Position numbers and translations under genes: made by a program. A model generated the notes under the pieces. That model ran no database searches. It saw only the letters and a list, made by a program, of their open reading frames with translations, and was not told where the DNA came from. Shown piece after piece: positions 47,801 to 58,718 of a stretch of DNA of 64,000 bases. Source of the DNA: an uncultured Pelagibacteraceae bacterium (GTDB lineage: Bacteria; Pseudomonadota; Alphaproteobacteria; Pelagibacterales; Pelagibacteraceae); contig CACIRD010000001.1 in the NCBI GenBank assembly GCA_902588965.1, positions 174,942 through 238,941 of the forward strand, in the 5' to 3' direction. How positions within the stretch are numbered: the first letter of the stretch is position 1; the number at the start of each line of letters is the position of its first letter.

Positions 47801-49095
47801 AACTGTGTATGATTGGTACTGGCTATGTTGGGCTTGTAAGCGGAGTATGTTTTGCTGACTTAGGTAATGAAGTAATCTGTGTAGACAAAGATCTAAATAA
47901 AATAAATAAACTTAAAAAAGGCGTTATACCAATTTACGAACCTGGACTTAGCGAATTAGTGAAAAAAAATTATAAATCAGGTAGATTAAGTTTTACATCA
48001 AATTTATCTGAAGCTATAAAAATTTCTCAAATTATTTTTATTTGTGTGGGCACACCTACAAGGAAAAATAGTAACGCGGCAGATTTGACACAGGTTTTTA
48101 ATGTAGCTAAGGAAATAAGCAAAAACATAAAAAACTTTAAAATAATTGTAACTAAATCTACCGTTCCAGTTACAACAGGAGATAAAATTGAAAAAATTCT
48201 ATTAAAGAATGTAAAAAAAAAAAATTTTTCTGTAATATCTAATCCTGAATTTTTAAGAGAGGGAGATGCGATAAATGATTTTTTCTTTCCAGATCGAATT
48301 GTTATAGGGACATCTGATAAAAAATCTAATAAATTAATGCACTCTTTATATACGCCACTTTTATCTAAAGGAGCTAAGTATGTAAACTCTTCCCGAAGAG
48401 GAGCAGAATTAATAAAGTACGCATCTAATGCTTTTCTTGCTACAAAAATTACTTTTATTAATGAATTAGCTAATTTGTCTGAAAAAATAGGAGTAAATAT
48501 TGAGGATATATCAATAGGCATGGGTCTAGATAAAAGAATTGGTGGTAGATTTTTAAGAGCAGGACCTGCTTATGGTGGATCTTGTTTCCCTAAAGATACA
48601 CGAGCAATTGTTGATACTGCAAAAGAATTTAAAACTGATTTATCAATTATAAAAAATGTAATTAAATCAAATGAAAATAGATCAAAAATTCTTTTAAACA
48701 GAGTATCAAAATTGTTAAAAAACAAGATAAAAAACAAAAAGATTACTTTTTTAGGCGTAACTTTTAAAGCAAATACAGATGATATGCGTGAGTCATCTAG
48801 CCTTGTAATGATACCATCGCTCATCTCAAAAGGAGCTAAGATTAAATATTATGATCCTAGCGGATATAAAAAAGATTTCGATAAGTTTAAAAATGTTTCC
48901 TTTAGTCAGAATGTAAAATCTGCATGTATAGATGCCGATATGATAATTATACACACTGAATGGAACGATTTTAAAGCTCTTAATTTCAAATCATTATCAA
49001 GAAAAAAAAATTTTATTGTTTATGATATGAGAAATATATTGTCACCAGATAAAATGAAAAAAGATAAAATAAATTACTTCAGTATTGGACAATAA
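47797..49095 (+). CDS. ugd: UDP-glucose 6-dehydrogenase
   Basis: 432 residues. The NAD-binding MIGTGYVGLVSGVCFADLGNEV is at 5-26. The middle has KYASNAFLATKITFINELANL. The catalytic Cys lies in AGPAYGGSCFPKDTRA. The C-terminal UDP-binding domain contains FLGVTFKANTDDMRESSSLVMI. Oxidises UDP-glucose to UDP-glucuronate for surface glycans or glycolipids. Its stop directly abuts the RidA gene on the other strand. Confidence 0.96.
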   Translation: MKLCMIGTGYVGLVSGVCFADLGNEVICVDKDLNKINKLKKGVIPIYEPGLSELVKKNYKSGRLSFTSNLSEAIKISQIIFICVGTPTRKNSNAADLTQVFNVAKEISKNIKNFKIIVTKSTVPVTTGDKIEKILLKNVKKKNFSVISNPEFLREGDAINDFFFPDRIVIGTSDKKSNKLMHSLYTPLLSKGAKYVNSSRRGAELIKYASNAFLATKITFINELANLSEKIGVNIEDISIGMGLDKRIGGRFLRAGPAYGGSCFPKDTRAIVDTAKEFKTDLSIIKNVIKSNENRSKILLNRVSKLLKNKIKNKKITFLGVTFKANTDDMRESSSLVMIPSLISKGAKIKYYDPSGYKKDFDKFKNVSFSQNVKSACIDADMIIIHTEWNDFKALNFKSLSRKKNFIVYDMRNILSPDKMKKDKINYFSIGQ

Positions 49096-49557
49096 TTAAC
49101 TTAGTTCAAAAATTGCATCAACTTCAACAGCTACGCCAAGAGGCAAACTATTTGTACTTACTGCAGCTCTAGTATGCATACCACTATCACCAAATATTTT
49201 AGCAATGGTATCCGATGCACCATTAATTACTTTTGGCTGGTCTGTAAATTGATCAGTTGAATTAACGAAACCCGTTAATTTAATGCATGATTTAATTTTC
49301 GATAAGTCATTATTACAAGCTTTTTTTGCTTGAGCAGCTATACTTAATGCGCATCTTTCTGCAGCTTTATAAGCTTGCTCTATATCTAAATCTTTTCCTA
49401 CTTTACCTTTAATTAATTTACCTTTTTCGTCCATTGAAATTTGTCCCGATATATAGAGTAGTTTATTAACAATTTTTGCTGCAACATATGCACCAACAGG
49501 GTCAGCAGCATTTGGTAAAATAATATTATTTTTTTTTATGTTTTCTTCAAAACTCAT
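49096..49557 (-). CDS. RidA/YjgF family protein
   Basis: 153 residues, longer than the core 128 because of the alphaproteobacterial subfamily N-terminus (SFEENIKKNNIILPNAADPVGAYVAAKI). LLYISGQISMDEKGKLIKGKVG and the end AAVSTNSLPLGVAVEVDAIFEL follow the family. RidA hydrolyses reactive enamines and imines; the Arg that normally binds the carboxylate is not certain in this subfamily, so the activity is unproven. The start overlaps the topA stop by four bases. Confidence 0.85.
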   Translation of the reverse strand: MSFEENIKKNNIILPNAADPVGAYVAAKIVNKLLYISGQISMDEKGKLIKGKVGKDLDIEQAYKAAERCALSIAAQAKKACNNDLSKIKSCIKLTGFVNSTDQFTDQPKVINGASDTIAKIFGDSGMHTRAAVSTNSLPLGVAVEVDAIFELS

Positions 49558-52118
49558 TTTTTCTTTTTTTTCTTACTTCTATCGTATTCTCTTCTTTTCT
49601 CAATTAATATCAAGGCCTCTTCCATAGTTAGTTCGGATGGATCCTTTTCTTCAGGTATAGTTGCATTAAGAGATTTATACTTGATATAAGGCCCATATTG
49701 GCCTTTCATAATTCTTACAGTTTTTTTATCCTCTGGATGTTCTCCAAGCTCTTTTATTAAAGATGATGAAATTCGACCAGGTTTAGCTTCGGCAATTAAA
49801 GTAATTGCTCTATTTAAACCTATTGTAAAAATATCTTCAACATTCTCTAATCTTGCCGATTTATTTTCACATTTTAAATATGGACCAAATCTTCCTGAGT
49901 TTAAAAAAATTTCTTGATTGTTTTCAGGGTTAGTTCCTAGACTCTTAGGGAGTGAACACAAAAATTTAGCACGATCTAAATCAATTGAGTCAATATCTAT
50001 TCCCTTAGGAATTGAAACATTTTTTAAATTTTCATTTACATCTTTCTTTTTTCTTTTCTTTTTTTTCTTTTTTGTATCTTCAACTTCATTTAACTCTTTT
50101 TCATACTGTAAGTAAGGACCAAACCTTCCATTTTTTAAAAAAATATCCTTATCCATTTCATTTTTACCTATGAATTTAGGCTCAGCCAGATTAATTTGTT
50201 CTGCTGCCTTTGCTTTAGACAAGGGTCTAGTAAATTTACATTCTGGGTAATTTGAGCATCCTATAAAAGCACCTCCTCTGAAACTATTTTTTAAGCTTAG
50301 TTGTCCTGTTTGACATAATTTACATTTTCTATCAATATTTCCATTATCATCAGTTTCAAAAATAAGACTACCCAAACTTTCATTGAGCATATCTAAAACT
50401 TCTCTAGTTCTTTTTTCTTTTACTTGAGAAACATTTTGATTAAAATCACTCCAAAACTGCTCAAGCACTTTTATCCAATCTTCTTTACCAGAGGTTATAT
50501 CATCAAGTTGATCTTCTAATTTAGCCGTAAAATTGTAATCAACATATTTAGTAAATAATTTTTCAAGAAAAGCAGAAATAAGCTTTCCTCTGTCAGTAGG
50601 AAAAAATCTCTTATTTAATATATCTGCGTATCCTCTATTCGCGATTACAGATATTATGCTTGCATATGTTGAGGGTCTTCCAATACCAAGTTCTTCAAGT
50701 TTCTTAACAAGGCTTGCCTCAGAGTATCTAGGTGGATGTAGTGTAAAATGCTGTTCATCAATGAAACTTTCTATATTTATTGGTCCTTTAGACACTTCTG
50801 GTAATATTTTTTCCTCATCGTTGTTTTCGTCAATTTTATAAAGTTTTAAAAATCCATCAAATTTCACAACAGAGCCGCTTGCCTTGAATATGTTTTTTCC
50901 ATCATCAGAATTTATAATTATAGTTTTTCTATCAAATTTTGCTGTTTGCATTTGTGAGGAAAGGGCTCTAGACCAGATTAAATTGTAAAGCTTGTGTTGA
51001 TCTGAACTTAAATATTTTTTAAGCATTGAAGGATCATTATTTATATCTGTAGGCCTAATTGCTTCGTGAGCCTCTTGTGCATTTTTTGCTTTTTTTCCTG
51101 AATAGTTGTTTGGTTGATCTGGGAGATAATCATTTCCGTATGTATTGGTTATATATTTTCTGAAATCATCAATAGCATCTTTTGATATATTAGTACCATC
51201 TGTTCTCATATAAGTTATTAGTCCTTTTGTATCGCCATCGATATCAATACCTTGATATAATCTTTGAGCAATCTGCATAGTTCTTGAAGCGCTAAATCCT
51301 AATTTACTTGATGCTGATTGTTGTAATGTGGATGTGGTAAAGGGTCCTGAGGGGTTTCTTGAGTAAATCTTTGATGAGATATCTATAATTTCATATTTAT
51401 TATTTTTTATTTTCTCTATTGCTTTATTTATTTCTTCTTTACTTCTAAATGAAAATTTTTCTATTTTATTTCCCTCAAGCTGAAATGGGTTAGAGGCAAT
51501 TTTAGTATCTTTTGCATTTGAAAAAATGACATTGAGAGTCCAAAACTCTTCTGGTTTAAAAACTTCTATTTCATGTTCTCTTTCAGTTAGTAGTTTTAAC
51601 GCAACTGACTGAACTCTTCCTGCAGATTTAGATCCAGGCAATTTTGTCCATAATATTGGTGAAATATTAAAACCGACTAGATAATCTAATGCTCTTCTAG
51701 CCATATAGGCATCAACTAAATGACCTTCAATTTGTCTTGGATTTTCTATACCATTGGTAACAGCCTTTTTTGTAATTTCATTAAAAACAACTCTTTCTAT
51801 TTTTTTTCCTTTTAATATTTTTTTTTCATCAAGGAACTCTTTAACATGCCAAGCTATTGCTTCACCTTCTCTATCCGGATCTGTTGCTAATATAATTTTT
51901 TCAGATTCCTTCGCAACATCAGTAATTTCTTTTAAATATTTTTTAGAAAAGCTGTCAATTTCCCAAATCATCTTAAATTGATTGTCTGGATCTACAGAGC
52001 CATTTTTTGATGGCAGATCTCTTATATGCCCATAACTAGCTAGTACAGTAAAGTTGTCTCCTAAATATTTATTTATTGTTTTAGCTTTAGCTGGACTTTC
52101 AACTATGACAAGGTTCAT
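49554..52118 (-). CDS. topA: DNA topoisomerase I
   Basis: 854 residues. The Toprim start is NLVIVESPAKAKTINKYLG with the metal site ATDPDREGEAIAWH. The active tyrosine is in GLITYMRTDGTNIS. One complete C-terminal zinc-type cluster is visible (CKLCQTGQLSLKNSFRGGAFIGCSNYPEC); later repeats are GRFGPYLQYE / GRFGPYLKCE / GQYGPYIKYK without cysteines, the alphaproteobacterial tail. A Lys/Arg-rich linker sits between repeats. Relaxes negative supercoils. Confidence 0.97.
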   Translation of the reverse strand: MNLVIVESPAKAKTINKYLGDNFTVLASYGHIRDLPSKNGSVDPDNQFKMIWEIDSFSKKYLKEITDVAKESEKIILATDPDREGEAIAWHVKEFLDEKKILKGKKIERVVFNEITKKAVTNGIENPRQIEGHLVDAYMARRALDYLVGFNISPILWTKLPGSKSAGRVQSVALKLLTEREHEIEVFKPEEFWTLNVIFSNAKDTKIASNPFQLEGNKIEKFSFRSKEEINKAIEKIKNNKYEIIDISSKIYSRNPSGPFTTSTLQQSASSKLGFSASRTMQIAQRLYQGIDIDGDTKGLITYMRTDGTNISKDAIDDFRKYITNTYGNDYLPDQPNNYSGKKAKNAQEAHEAIRPTDINNDPSMLKKYLSSDQHKLYNLIWSRALSSQMQTAKFDRKTIIINSDDGKNIFKASGSVVKFDGFLKLYKIDENNDEEKILPEVSKGPINIESFIDEQHFTLHPPRYSEASLVKKLEELGIGRPSTYASIISVIANRGYADILNKRFFPTDRGKLISAFLEKLFTKYVDYNFTAKLEDQLDDITSGKEDWIKVLEQFWSDFNQNVSQVKEKRTREVLDMLNESLGSLIFETDDNGNIDRKCKLCQTGQLSLKNSFRGGAFIGCSNYPECKFTRPLSKAKAAEQINLAEPKFIGKNEMDKDIFLKNGRFGPYLQYEKELNEVEDTKKKKKKRKKKDVNENLKNVSIPKGIDIDSIDLDRAKFLCSLPKSLGTNPENNQEIFLNSGRFGPYLKCENKSARLENVEDIFTIGLNRAITLIAEAKPGRISSSLIKELGEHPEDKKTVRIMKGQYGPYIKYKSLNATIPEEKDPSELTMEEALILIEKRREYDRSKKKKKK

Positions 52119-52156
52119 AGAAGAAATAACCTACATAAAAGAGTTAATTAGTCAAA

Positions 52157-52735
52157 TTAATAAATTTTTGTCTTTGATTCCTCATTATTTATTAGGCGTT
52201 TTATATTTTTTCTGTGGGTATAAAAAATCAAAATGAACAAAATTATAAAAAAATAATAGCCATCATTATTAATGAAAAAAAATTGAAATATTGGAATTGA
52301 AAATGATGCAATGATAGATGCTAGAGAAGAGTACTTAAAAATTAAAAAAATTGAAAACCAACATATGATAAATACAAATCCTAAAATATAATTTATACAA
52401 AAGAGTATTCCAACAAATGTTGCAACACCCTTACCCCCTTTAAATTTTAACCAAACCGGAAAAACATGTCCTAGAAAAATACATAATGAAGATACATATA
52501 AAAAGTCAGGCAAAATAAATTTTATGTATAGTAAGGGGATAATAGCTTTTAGTATATCTAGTATTAAAGTACTATAACCAACATACTTATTGCCAGTTCT
52601 CAGTGCATTTGTTGCGCCTATATTACCTGAACCTATATCTCTAATATCTTTTTTCAGAAATATCTTAGTTAATAAATATCCAAAAGGTATAGAACCCATT
52701 AAATACGTTAGAGCAATTATTATAATCAAATCCAT
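52157..52735 (-). CDS. plsY: acyl-phosphate glycerol-3-phosphate acyltransferase
   Basis: 192 residues. TYLMGSIPFGYLLTKI, DIRDIGSGNIGATNALRT and FKGGKGVATFVGIL are the three conserved cytoplasmic loops of PlsY, and five membrane spans are visible. Makes lysophosphatidic acid, the first membrane-lipid step. One base after the pyrC-type gene and 38 bp before topA; dprA, often found in this gap in relatives, is absent. Confidence 0.94.
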   Translation of the reverse strand: MDLIIIIALTYLMGSIPFGYLLTKIFLKKDIRDIGSGNIGATNALRTGNKYVGYSTLILDILKAIIPLLYIKFILPDFLYVSSLCIFLGHVFPVWLKFKGGKGVATFVGILFCINYILGFVFIICWFSIFLIFKYSSLASIIASFSIPIFQFFFINNDGYYFFIILFILIFYTHRKNIKRLINNEESKTKIY

Positions 52736-52736
52736 A

Positions 52737-54026
52737 TTAAATTTTGAATAATTCTATTCCTTTTACAAAAGTATTCGTTACTTGACCTTGAAGCTTTTTA
52801 TCTTCAATACATGTATTTTTTGATTTAGAAATCATTTTTTCTTTTTTTACAATCCAAGGTTTGTACAAATCCACAATACAGAAATCAGCATCATTTCCTA
52901 TTGATAAATTACCTTTATCAATTTTAAGTATTTTTGCAGGATTACTCGTCAAAAGTTGAATTAACTTAGATAATTTAATTGAATTGTTATGGAAGAGTTC
53001 TAATGATAGGGGTAATAATGTTTCAATACCTGATGCGCCAGTAGCCGCTTGTGAAAAAGTTAATCTTTTAGACTCTTCGTCCTCGGGTTTATGATCTGAT
53101 ACTATAACATCAATTAAGTCTTTATTAATACCGGCTATTAATGAGTTTCTATCATCCTCTGTTCGCAAAGGTGGAGATAATTTTAGAAATGTTCTGAAAT
53201 CACCAATATCATTTTCGTTGAGCGAAAGATTGTTAATTGAAACACCAGTTGTAAAATTAACCTGGTCTTTTTTATTACTAATAATGTTTAACGATTTTGA
53301 AGATGATATTTGTGAAATATGGTATCTACAATTAAAATCTTCAAGTAAAGACAGATCTCTCTCAATTATAATTTTCTCTGCTAGATCTGGTATACCTTGT
53401 AATCCTAATTTAGTAGCTATTACACCATCATTCATCATACCATTGTTTGATAATTCATAATCTTCAGCATGTTGCATTATTAGGCAGTCTAAATCAAATG
53501 CAGATCTCATAATTCTTGACATTAATCTACTATTTTGAATTGTCTTTATTCCATCTGTAAAAGCTATAATACCTTTTTTTTGTAGTAGGCCAAATTCTGT
53601 CATATTCGTTCCTTCAATACCTTTTGTTAGCGATGCAGATGGAAAAATGTTTATTTTTGACTTATCTCTTCCTCTTCTTTTCAAAAAATCTACAATAGAT
53701 ACATTGTCAATTATAGGACTTGTATTTGGCATAGTTACAACAGAAGTAACTCCTCCTGCAAGAGCAGCATTACTGAGTGTTCTAAAATTTTCTTTATACT
53801 CATAGCCTGGTTCACCAACAAATACACGCATATCCACCAGGCCTGGAATTAAATATCTTTCTTTTAGATCAATATATTTTTCACGCGATGGAATATTATT
53901 TTTATTGACTTTTTTTCCCACGGCTTCAATTTTACCTTCTTCATTTATAATTAAACCTCCTAATTCCTCTAAGGAATTTTTGGGATCAATTATGTTTGCG
54001 TTTAAAAAATATTGTTTTTTCATCAT
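52737..54026 (-). CDS. dihydroorotase homologue, probably non-catalytic (PyrX-like)
   Basis: 429 residues of the type I dihydroorotase fold: [17 protein letters not shown] at about 58-74 and later [16 protein letters not shown] and VSDHKPED. In active enzymes the first segment carries the metal-binding HxH (DxHxH-REPG); here residues 67 and 69 are Arg and Phe. The site is therefore unlikely to hold the normal metals. In Pseudomonas an inactive homologue forms a structural complex with aspartate transcarbamoylase; this gene overlaps pyrB by four bases (ATGA), fitting the same role. A separate active pyrC would be needed elsewhere. Confidence 0.85.
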   Translation of the reverse strand: MMKKQYFLNANIIDPKNSLEELGGLIINEEGKIEAVGKKVNKNNIPSREKYIDLKERYLIPGLVDMRVFVGEPGYEYKENFRTLSNAALAGGVTSVVTMPNTSPIIDNVSIVDFLKRRGRDKSKINIFPSASLTKGIEGTNMTEFGLLQKKGIIAFTDGIKTIQNSRLMSRIMRSAFDLDCLIMQHAEDYELSNNGMMNDGVIATKLGLQGIPDLAEKIIIERDLSLLEDFNCRYHISQISSSKSLNIISNKKDQVNFTTGVSINNLSLNENDIGDFRTFLKLSPPLRTEDDRNSLIAGINKDLIDVIVSDHKPEDEESKRLTFSQAATGASGIETLLPLSLELFHNNSIKLSKLIQLLTSNPAKILKIDKGNLSIGNDADFCIVDLYKPWIVKKEKMISKSKNTCIEDKKLQGQVTNTFVKGIELFKI

Positions 54027-54961
54027 TCACAAAAAATTTTTAGACAAGCCATTCTCACTGCCACGCCTAGTTCAACTTGTTCTTTAATGACACTTTTATT
54101 AATGTCATCAGCTAATTTTGTATCAATTTCTATTCCTCTGTTCATTGGACCTGGATGCATTATTAAAGCATCTTTCTTTGCAAAATTTAATTTATCTGGA
54201 GTTAAACCATAATATTCATAATATTCTCTATTAGATGAAAGAAAAGAGCTAGTCATTCTTTCATTTTGAAGTCTAAGCATCATAACTATATCACAATCCT
54301 TTAAACCTTCCTTCATATTTGAAAAAATATTTACGCCAAGTTTACTTATATCTTTTGGCATAAGATTGGATGGAGCTATAATATTAACTTCTGCACCTAG
54401 CATATTTAATAAATAAATATTAGACCTAGCAACTCTAGAATGTAAAATATCACCACAAATTGCAATTCTTAATCCTTGTATTTTTTGTTTTCTATCAATT
54501 ATTGTAAGAGCGTCTAACAATGCTTGAGTTGGATGTTCTCTTCTTCCATCGCCAGCATTTATCACTGCACAATTAACCTTCTGTGATAAAAGGTTGCAAG
54601 CCCCAGAGTCTTGATGTCTTATTACAATAATATCTGGGTGCATAGCATTTAAAGTCATTGCGGTATCGATTAATGTTTCACCTTTTTTTATGGCAGAATT
54701 AACTATGTTCATAGACATTACATCTGCACCCAAACGTTTACCAGCTAATTCAAATGAACTTTGAGTTCTTGTTGAAGGTTCGAAGAAAAGATTTATTTGA
54801 GTTTTTCCTCTTAAAATATCTAATTTTTTATTTTTACTTTTGTTTAATGTGATAAAAGTTTTAGCTTCATTTAAAATTAGATTTATATCGTTAATTGATA
54901 GATCTTGAATTCCTAAAAGGTGTTTTTGAGAAATTTTAATAGCTTTATGAGTTGATGCCAT
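54023..54961 (-). CDS. pyrB: aspartate carbamoyltransferase catalytic subunit
   Basis: 312 residues from the ATG at 54961; an upstream in-frame TTG at 55000 would add 13 residues and is less likely. [19 protein letters not shown] at 60-78 binds carbamoyl phosphate. [15 protein letters not shown] and [12 protein letters not shown] are conserved. Second committed step of pyrimidine synthesis. Overlaps the PyrX-like gene, with which it may form a complex. Confidence 0.96.
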   Translation of the reverse strand: MASTHKAIKISQKHLLGIQDLSINDINLILNEAKTFITLNKSKNKKLDILRGKTQINLFFEPSTRTQSSFELAGKRLGADVMSMNIVNSAIKKGETLIDTAMTLNAMHPDIIVIRHQDSGACNLLSQKVNCAVINAGDGRREHPTQALLDALTIIDRKQKIQGLRIAICGDILHSRVARSNIYLLNMLGAEVNIIAPSNLMPKDISKLGVNIFSNMKEGLKDCDIVMMLRLQNERMTSSFLSSNREYYEYYGLTPDKLNFAKKDALIMHPGPMNRGIEIDTKLADDINKSVIKEQVELGVAVRMACLKIFCE

Positions 54962-55003
54962 TAAAACCAACTCTATAACTTGTAAAGACCTATATGGCAA
55001 GTA

Positions 55004-55459
55004 TTAATTATTTAAATAATCAATTGCTCCCTGCAGTATAAAAGTTGCAGCATTTTCATCAATTTTTTTTAATCTTTTTGATACACTGACATCTAATTCG
55101 CTTGATAAGTTAAAAGCTCCAGCTGTCGAAAGTCTTTCATCCCAAAGGCAAACAGGTAAATTTATTGAATTTGAAATATTCGTGGCAACACTTTTGATAC
55201 TATGAGAAGATTTACCGAGCGTTCCATCCATATTAATAGGATGACCTACAATTATTGCTTTTATGTTATTTTCACTAATTATAAGCTTTAATTCATTTAT
55301 GAGATTATTTGATGTTGTTCTGTTTAAGGTTTTGTGTGGAACAGCAATAGATTGGTTTTCATCACAAATTGAGACACCGATTCTTTTAGAACCCAAGTCT
55401 AATCCAATCAATCTTACCTTATTAGATTGATTTTTTTTAAAATCTTCAATAGTGATCAT
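55004..55459 (-). CDS. ruvX: Holliday-junction resolvase-like protein YqgF/RuvX
   Basis: 151 residues. RLIGLDLGSKRIGVSICDEN is the RNase H-like start with the first acidic residue. IIVGHPINMDGTLGK and PVCLWDERLSTAGA carry the other conserved residues (DERLST). Thought to act in pre-16S rRNA 5' processing. First gene of the minus-strand ruvX, pyrB, pyrX, plsY, topA, ridA run; its start is 49 bp from the divergent gatC. Confidence 0.93.
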   Translation of the reverse strand: MITIEDFKKNQSNKVRLIGLDLGSKRIGVSICDENQSIAVPHKTLNRTTSNNLINELKLIISENNIKAIIVGHPINMDGTLGKSSHSIKSVATNISNSINLPVCLWDERLSTAGAFNLSSELDVSVSKRLKKIDENAATFILQGAIDYLNN

Positions 55460-55508
55460 ATTGTATATTTAATACTTAAGTGATAGTTTTGCGATATTTA
55501 ATTATCAC

Positions 55509-55796
55509 ATGACAATAGATCTTAAAACAATAAAACATATAGCTAAATTATCAAGAATTTCAGTTAATGATACAAAGGCTGAAAAATTAGCTGATGACCT
55601 TAATGCAATTTTTAAATTTATAGAAAAGCTGAATGAGTTAAAAACTGAAAAAATTAAACCTTTAACTTCTGTTGCTGAAACTCCATTAAAATTAAGAACC
55701 GATGAGGTAAAAAGTGAAAATATTAGAGAAGATATTATTAAAAACTCACCAGAGGATAATCAAGATTATTTCGTTGTCCCGAAAGTTATAGAATAA
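55509..55796 (+). CDS. gatC: Asp-tRNA(Asn)/Glu-tRNA(Gln) amidotransferase subunit C
   Basis: 95 residues. IKHIAKLSRISVNDTKAEKLADDLNAIFKFIEKLNEL and the ending NSPEDNQDYFVVPKVIE are typical. GatC wraps around GatA and GatB and holds the complex together. Its stop shares a base with the gatA start. Confidence 0.95.
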   Translation: MTIDLKTIKHIAKLSRISVNDTKAEKLADDLNAIFKFIEKLNELKTEKIKPLTSVAETPLKLRTDEVKSENIREDIIKNSPEDNQDYFVVPKVIE

Positions 55797-57253
55797 TGAC
55801 AGAAATTACAAAACAAACATTATCAGACTTAGTTGAAAATATTAAGAAAAAAAAGGTTTCATCGACAGAAGTTACTAAAGCATTTATAGAAAGATCTAAA
55901 AAATCAAAAAAATTAAACACATATATAACAGAGAATTTTAATGCTGCATTAGATAAAGCTAAAAAATTTGATGAAAAACCAAATTTAGATTTAAAATTAC
56001 CAGGTATACCTATTGCTGTTAAAGATTTATTTTGCACAAAAAATGTTCGAACTACTGCTGGAAGTAAAATATTAAACAATTTTATTCCAACCTATGAATC
56101 AACTGTAACAAAAAATATATGGAATGAAGGTGGAATACTTCTTGGTAAATTAAACTGCGATGAATTTGCTATGGGCTCATCAAATGAAACAAGTTTTTTT
56201 GGAAATGTTCAAAATCCTATTTCTCAAAATTTAGTACCCGGTGGATCTTCCGGTGGTTCAGCATCTGCACTTGCAGCTCAGTTAACTCCTGTAACTATTG
56301 GCACTGATACAGGTGGATCAATTAGACAACCAGCATCTTTCACAGGAACTGTAGGGTTAAAACCAACTTACGGAAGTTGTTCTCGTTATGGAATAGTAGC
56401 TTTTGCATCATCATTAGATCAAGCTGGTCCAATGTCTCAGAATGTAAAAGATTGTGCTTTGTTATATGAAGTAATAAGTAGTTATGACAAAAAAGATTCA
56501 ACATCAATTGACTTTAAAAGAAATAATTACAGTCAAAAACTAACAAAAGATATTAAAGGTAAAAAAATTGGCGTACCCAAAGAATATAGAGTAGACAATA
56601 TGCCTAAAGAAATTGATGAACTTTGGCAAAAAGGAATTAAATGTATTAAAAATTGTGGAGCTGAAATAATTGAAATTTCTCTTCCACACACAAGTTATGC
56701 ATTACCTACTTATTATATTGTAGCTCCGGCCGAAGCTTCATCAAATTTGGCAAGATATGATGGTGTTAAATATGGTTTTAGAGCAGAAGGCAAAAATCTA
56801 ATTGAGATGTATGAAAAAACTAGATCCGAGGGCTTTGGCGAAGAGGTCCAAAGAAGAATCATGATTGGTACTTATGTTTTGTCTTCGGGATATTACGACG
56901 CTTATTATTTAAAAGCACAAAAAGTCAGAAAACTTATTAAAAATGATTTTGATGAAGCATATAAAAAAGTTGATGCAATTTTAACACCATCTACACCTAG
57001 TTCAGCATTTAAAATTGGTGAAAAAAATAATGACCCAGTCTCTATGTACTTAAATGATATTTTTACTGTTCCTGTGAATTTAGCTGGCCTTCCTGGAATT
57101 TCTATACCAGCTGGCCATGACTCTCAAGGATACCCTTTAGGGCTACAAATTATTGGCAAATCATTTGACGAACAAAATATAATAAATATTGCATATTCTA
57201 TGGAGGAAAAAATTGAATTTAAAAATAATATCAAAGACTGGTGGATTGGATGA
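55796..57253 (+). CDS. gatA: Asp-tRNA(Asn)/Glu-tRNA(Gln) amidotransferase subunit A
   Basis: 485 residues. The amidase signature [34 protein letters not shown] is intact. The Ser-cisSer-Lys triad maps to K76, S151 and S175. It releases ammonia from glutamine, which passes to GatB. Overlaps gatC by one base and gatB by four. Confidence 0.97.
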   Translation: MTEITKQTLSDLVENIKKKKVSSTEVTKAFIERSKKSKKLNTYITENFNAALDKAKKFDEKPNLDLKLPGIPIAVKDLFCTKNVRTTAGSKILNNFIPTYESTVTKNIWNEGGILLGKLNCDEFAMGSSNETSFFGNVQNPISQNLVPGGSSGGSASALAAQLTPVTIGTDTGGSIRQPASFTGTVGLKPTYGSCSRYGIVAFASSLDQAGPMSQNVKDCALLYEVISSYDKKDSTSIDFKRNNYSQKLTKDIKGKKIGVPKEYRVDNMPKEIDELWQKGIKCIKNCGAEIIEISLPHTSYALPTYYIVAPAEASSNLARYDGVKYGFRAEGKNLIEMYEKTRSEGFGEEVQRRIMIGTYVLSSGYYDAYYLKAQKVRKLIKNDFDEAYKKVDAILTPSTPSSAFKIGEKNNDPVSMYLNDIFTVPVNLAGLPGISIPAGHDSQGYPLGLQIIGKSFDEQNIINIAYSMEEKIEFKNNIKDWWIG

Positions 57254-58713
57254 GTAAAATAAATTCTGAATATTTTATTAAAAGAGCTAATAAACTATAT
57301 GAAGTAGTTATTGGCCTTGAAGTCCATGCTCAAGTAATATCAGAATCAAAATTATTTTCTACATCTTCTACAAAATTTGGGGCTGAACCGAACACACAAG
57401 TAAGTTTAGTCGATGCAGCATTTCCAGGAATGCTACCAGTTATTAATGAATTCTGCATCAAACAGGCAATAAAAACTGGCATTGGTTTAAAAGCACAAAT
57501 AAATAAATTTTCAGTATTCGACAGAAAAAATTATTTTTATGCAGATTTACCACAGGGATATCAAATTTCTCAATTTAAAGATCCTATTGTTGGTGAGGGT
57601 AAAGTTATTTTAGATATGCCTAATGGACAAAAAGAGATCGGAATTGAAAGACTACACTTAGAACAAGATGCAGGAAAAAGCATTCATGATTTAGATCCAC
57701 GAAATACTTTTGTAGATTTAAACAGATCTGGAGTAGCTCTGATGGAAATTGTCAGCAAACCTGATTTAAGATCTCCCGATGAAGTTAATGTATATATTAA
57801 AAAATTAAGATCTATAATGAGATATCTGGGGACCTGCGACGGAAATATGCAAGAAGGATCTTTAAGAGCAGATGTGAATGTATCGGTACGACTTAAAGGG
57901 ACGCAAGAGTATGGTACAAGGTGTGAAATTAAAAATGTTAATTCAATTAAATTCATGCAAATGGCTATTGAATTTGAAGCAAATAGACAGGTTAATTTGA
58001 TAGAAGAAGGAAAAAATATAGATCAAGAAACAAGACTTTTTGATACTAAAAAAAATGAAACAAGATCAATGAGATCTAAAGAAGATGCACATGATTATCG
58101 ATATTTTCCTGATCCTGATCTTTTACCGTTAGAAGTATCTGATGAATATATTTCTAAAATTAAAACAGAAATTCCCGAGCTACCTGATGAAAAGAAAAAA
58201 AGATTTATTGATAAGTTTAAACTTACACCATATGAAGCAACTATTATGGTTTCAGATATTGAAACATCAAAATTTTTTGAAGAAACAATTAAAAGTTCAG
58301 ATATTAAATTAGCTACAAATTGGATAATTGGTGAATTATTTTCTGTATTAAATGAAAAAAATTTAGACATAACACAGAGTCCTGTAAGTGCTAAAAATTT
58401 GTCGAAATTAATTAATCTAATCAAAGATGGCACTATTTCTGGAAAAATAGGTAAGACAATATTTGAACTAATGATGGATGGTGATAAAGATCCACAAAAA
58501 ATAGTTGAAGAAAAGAGCTTAAAACAAGAAAGCGATCCTAAAGCTTTAGAAAAAATAGTTCAGCAAGTAATAGATAAAAATAAGGATAAAGCAAAAGAAT
58601 ATAAAGCTGGTAAAGAGAAATTGTTTGGTTTTTTTGTTGGTCAGGTAATGAAAGAATCTAGAGGCAAGGCAAACCCCCAACTGGTAAACCAGATTTTAAA
58701 GAAAAAATTATAA
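57250..58713 (+). CDS. gatB: Asp-tRNA(Asn)/Glu-tRNA(Gln) amidotransferase subunit B
   Basis: 487 residues from the ATG at 57250 in an ATGA overlap with gatA; a GTG at 57241 would add three residues and is less likely. [38 protein letters not shown] and [14 protein letters not shown] are conserved, and a C-terminal YqeY-type domain (about 330-487) binds tRNA. Phosphorylates and amidates Glu-tRNA(Gln) and/or Asp-tRNA(Asn). Confidence 0.97.
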   Translation: MSKINSEYFIKRANKLYEVVIGLEVHAQVISESKLFSTSSTKFGAEPNTQVSLVDAAFPGMLPVINEFCIKQAIKTGIGLKAQINKFSVFDRKNYFYADLPQGYQISQFKDPIVGEGKVILDMPNGQKEIGIERLHLEQDAGKSIHDLDPRNTFVDLNRSGVALMEIVSKPDLRSPDEVNVYIKKLRSIMRYLGTCDGNMQEGSLRADVNVSVRLKGTQEYGTRCEIKNVNSIKFMQMAIEFEANRQVNLIEEGKNIDQETRLFDTKKNETRSMRSKEDAHDYRYFPDPDLLPLEVSDEYISKIKTEIPELPDEKKKRFIDKFKLTPYEATIMVSDIETSKFFEETIKSSDIKLATNWIIGELFSVLNEKNLDITQSPVSAKNLSKLINLIKDGTISGKIGKTIFELMMDGDKDPQKIVEEKSLKQESDPKALEKIVQQVIDKNKDKAKEYKAGKEKLFGFFVGQVMKESRGKANPQLVNQILKKKL

Positions 58714-58718
58714 AAAAT

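Noticed and set aside
48027..48521. 164-codon minus-strand frame opposite ugd
   Set aside because: ugd is certain from motifs, and the antisense frame has no ribosome site or family features.
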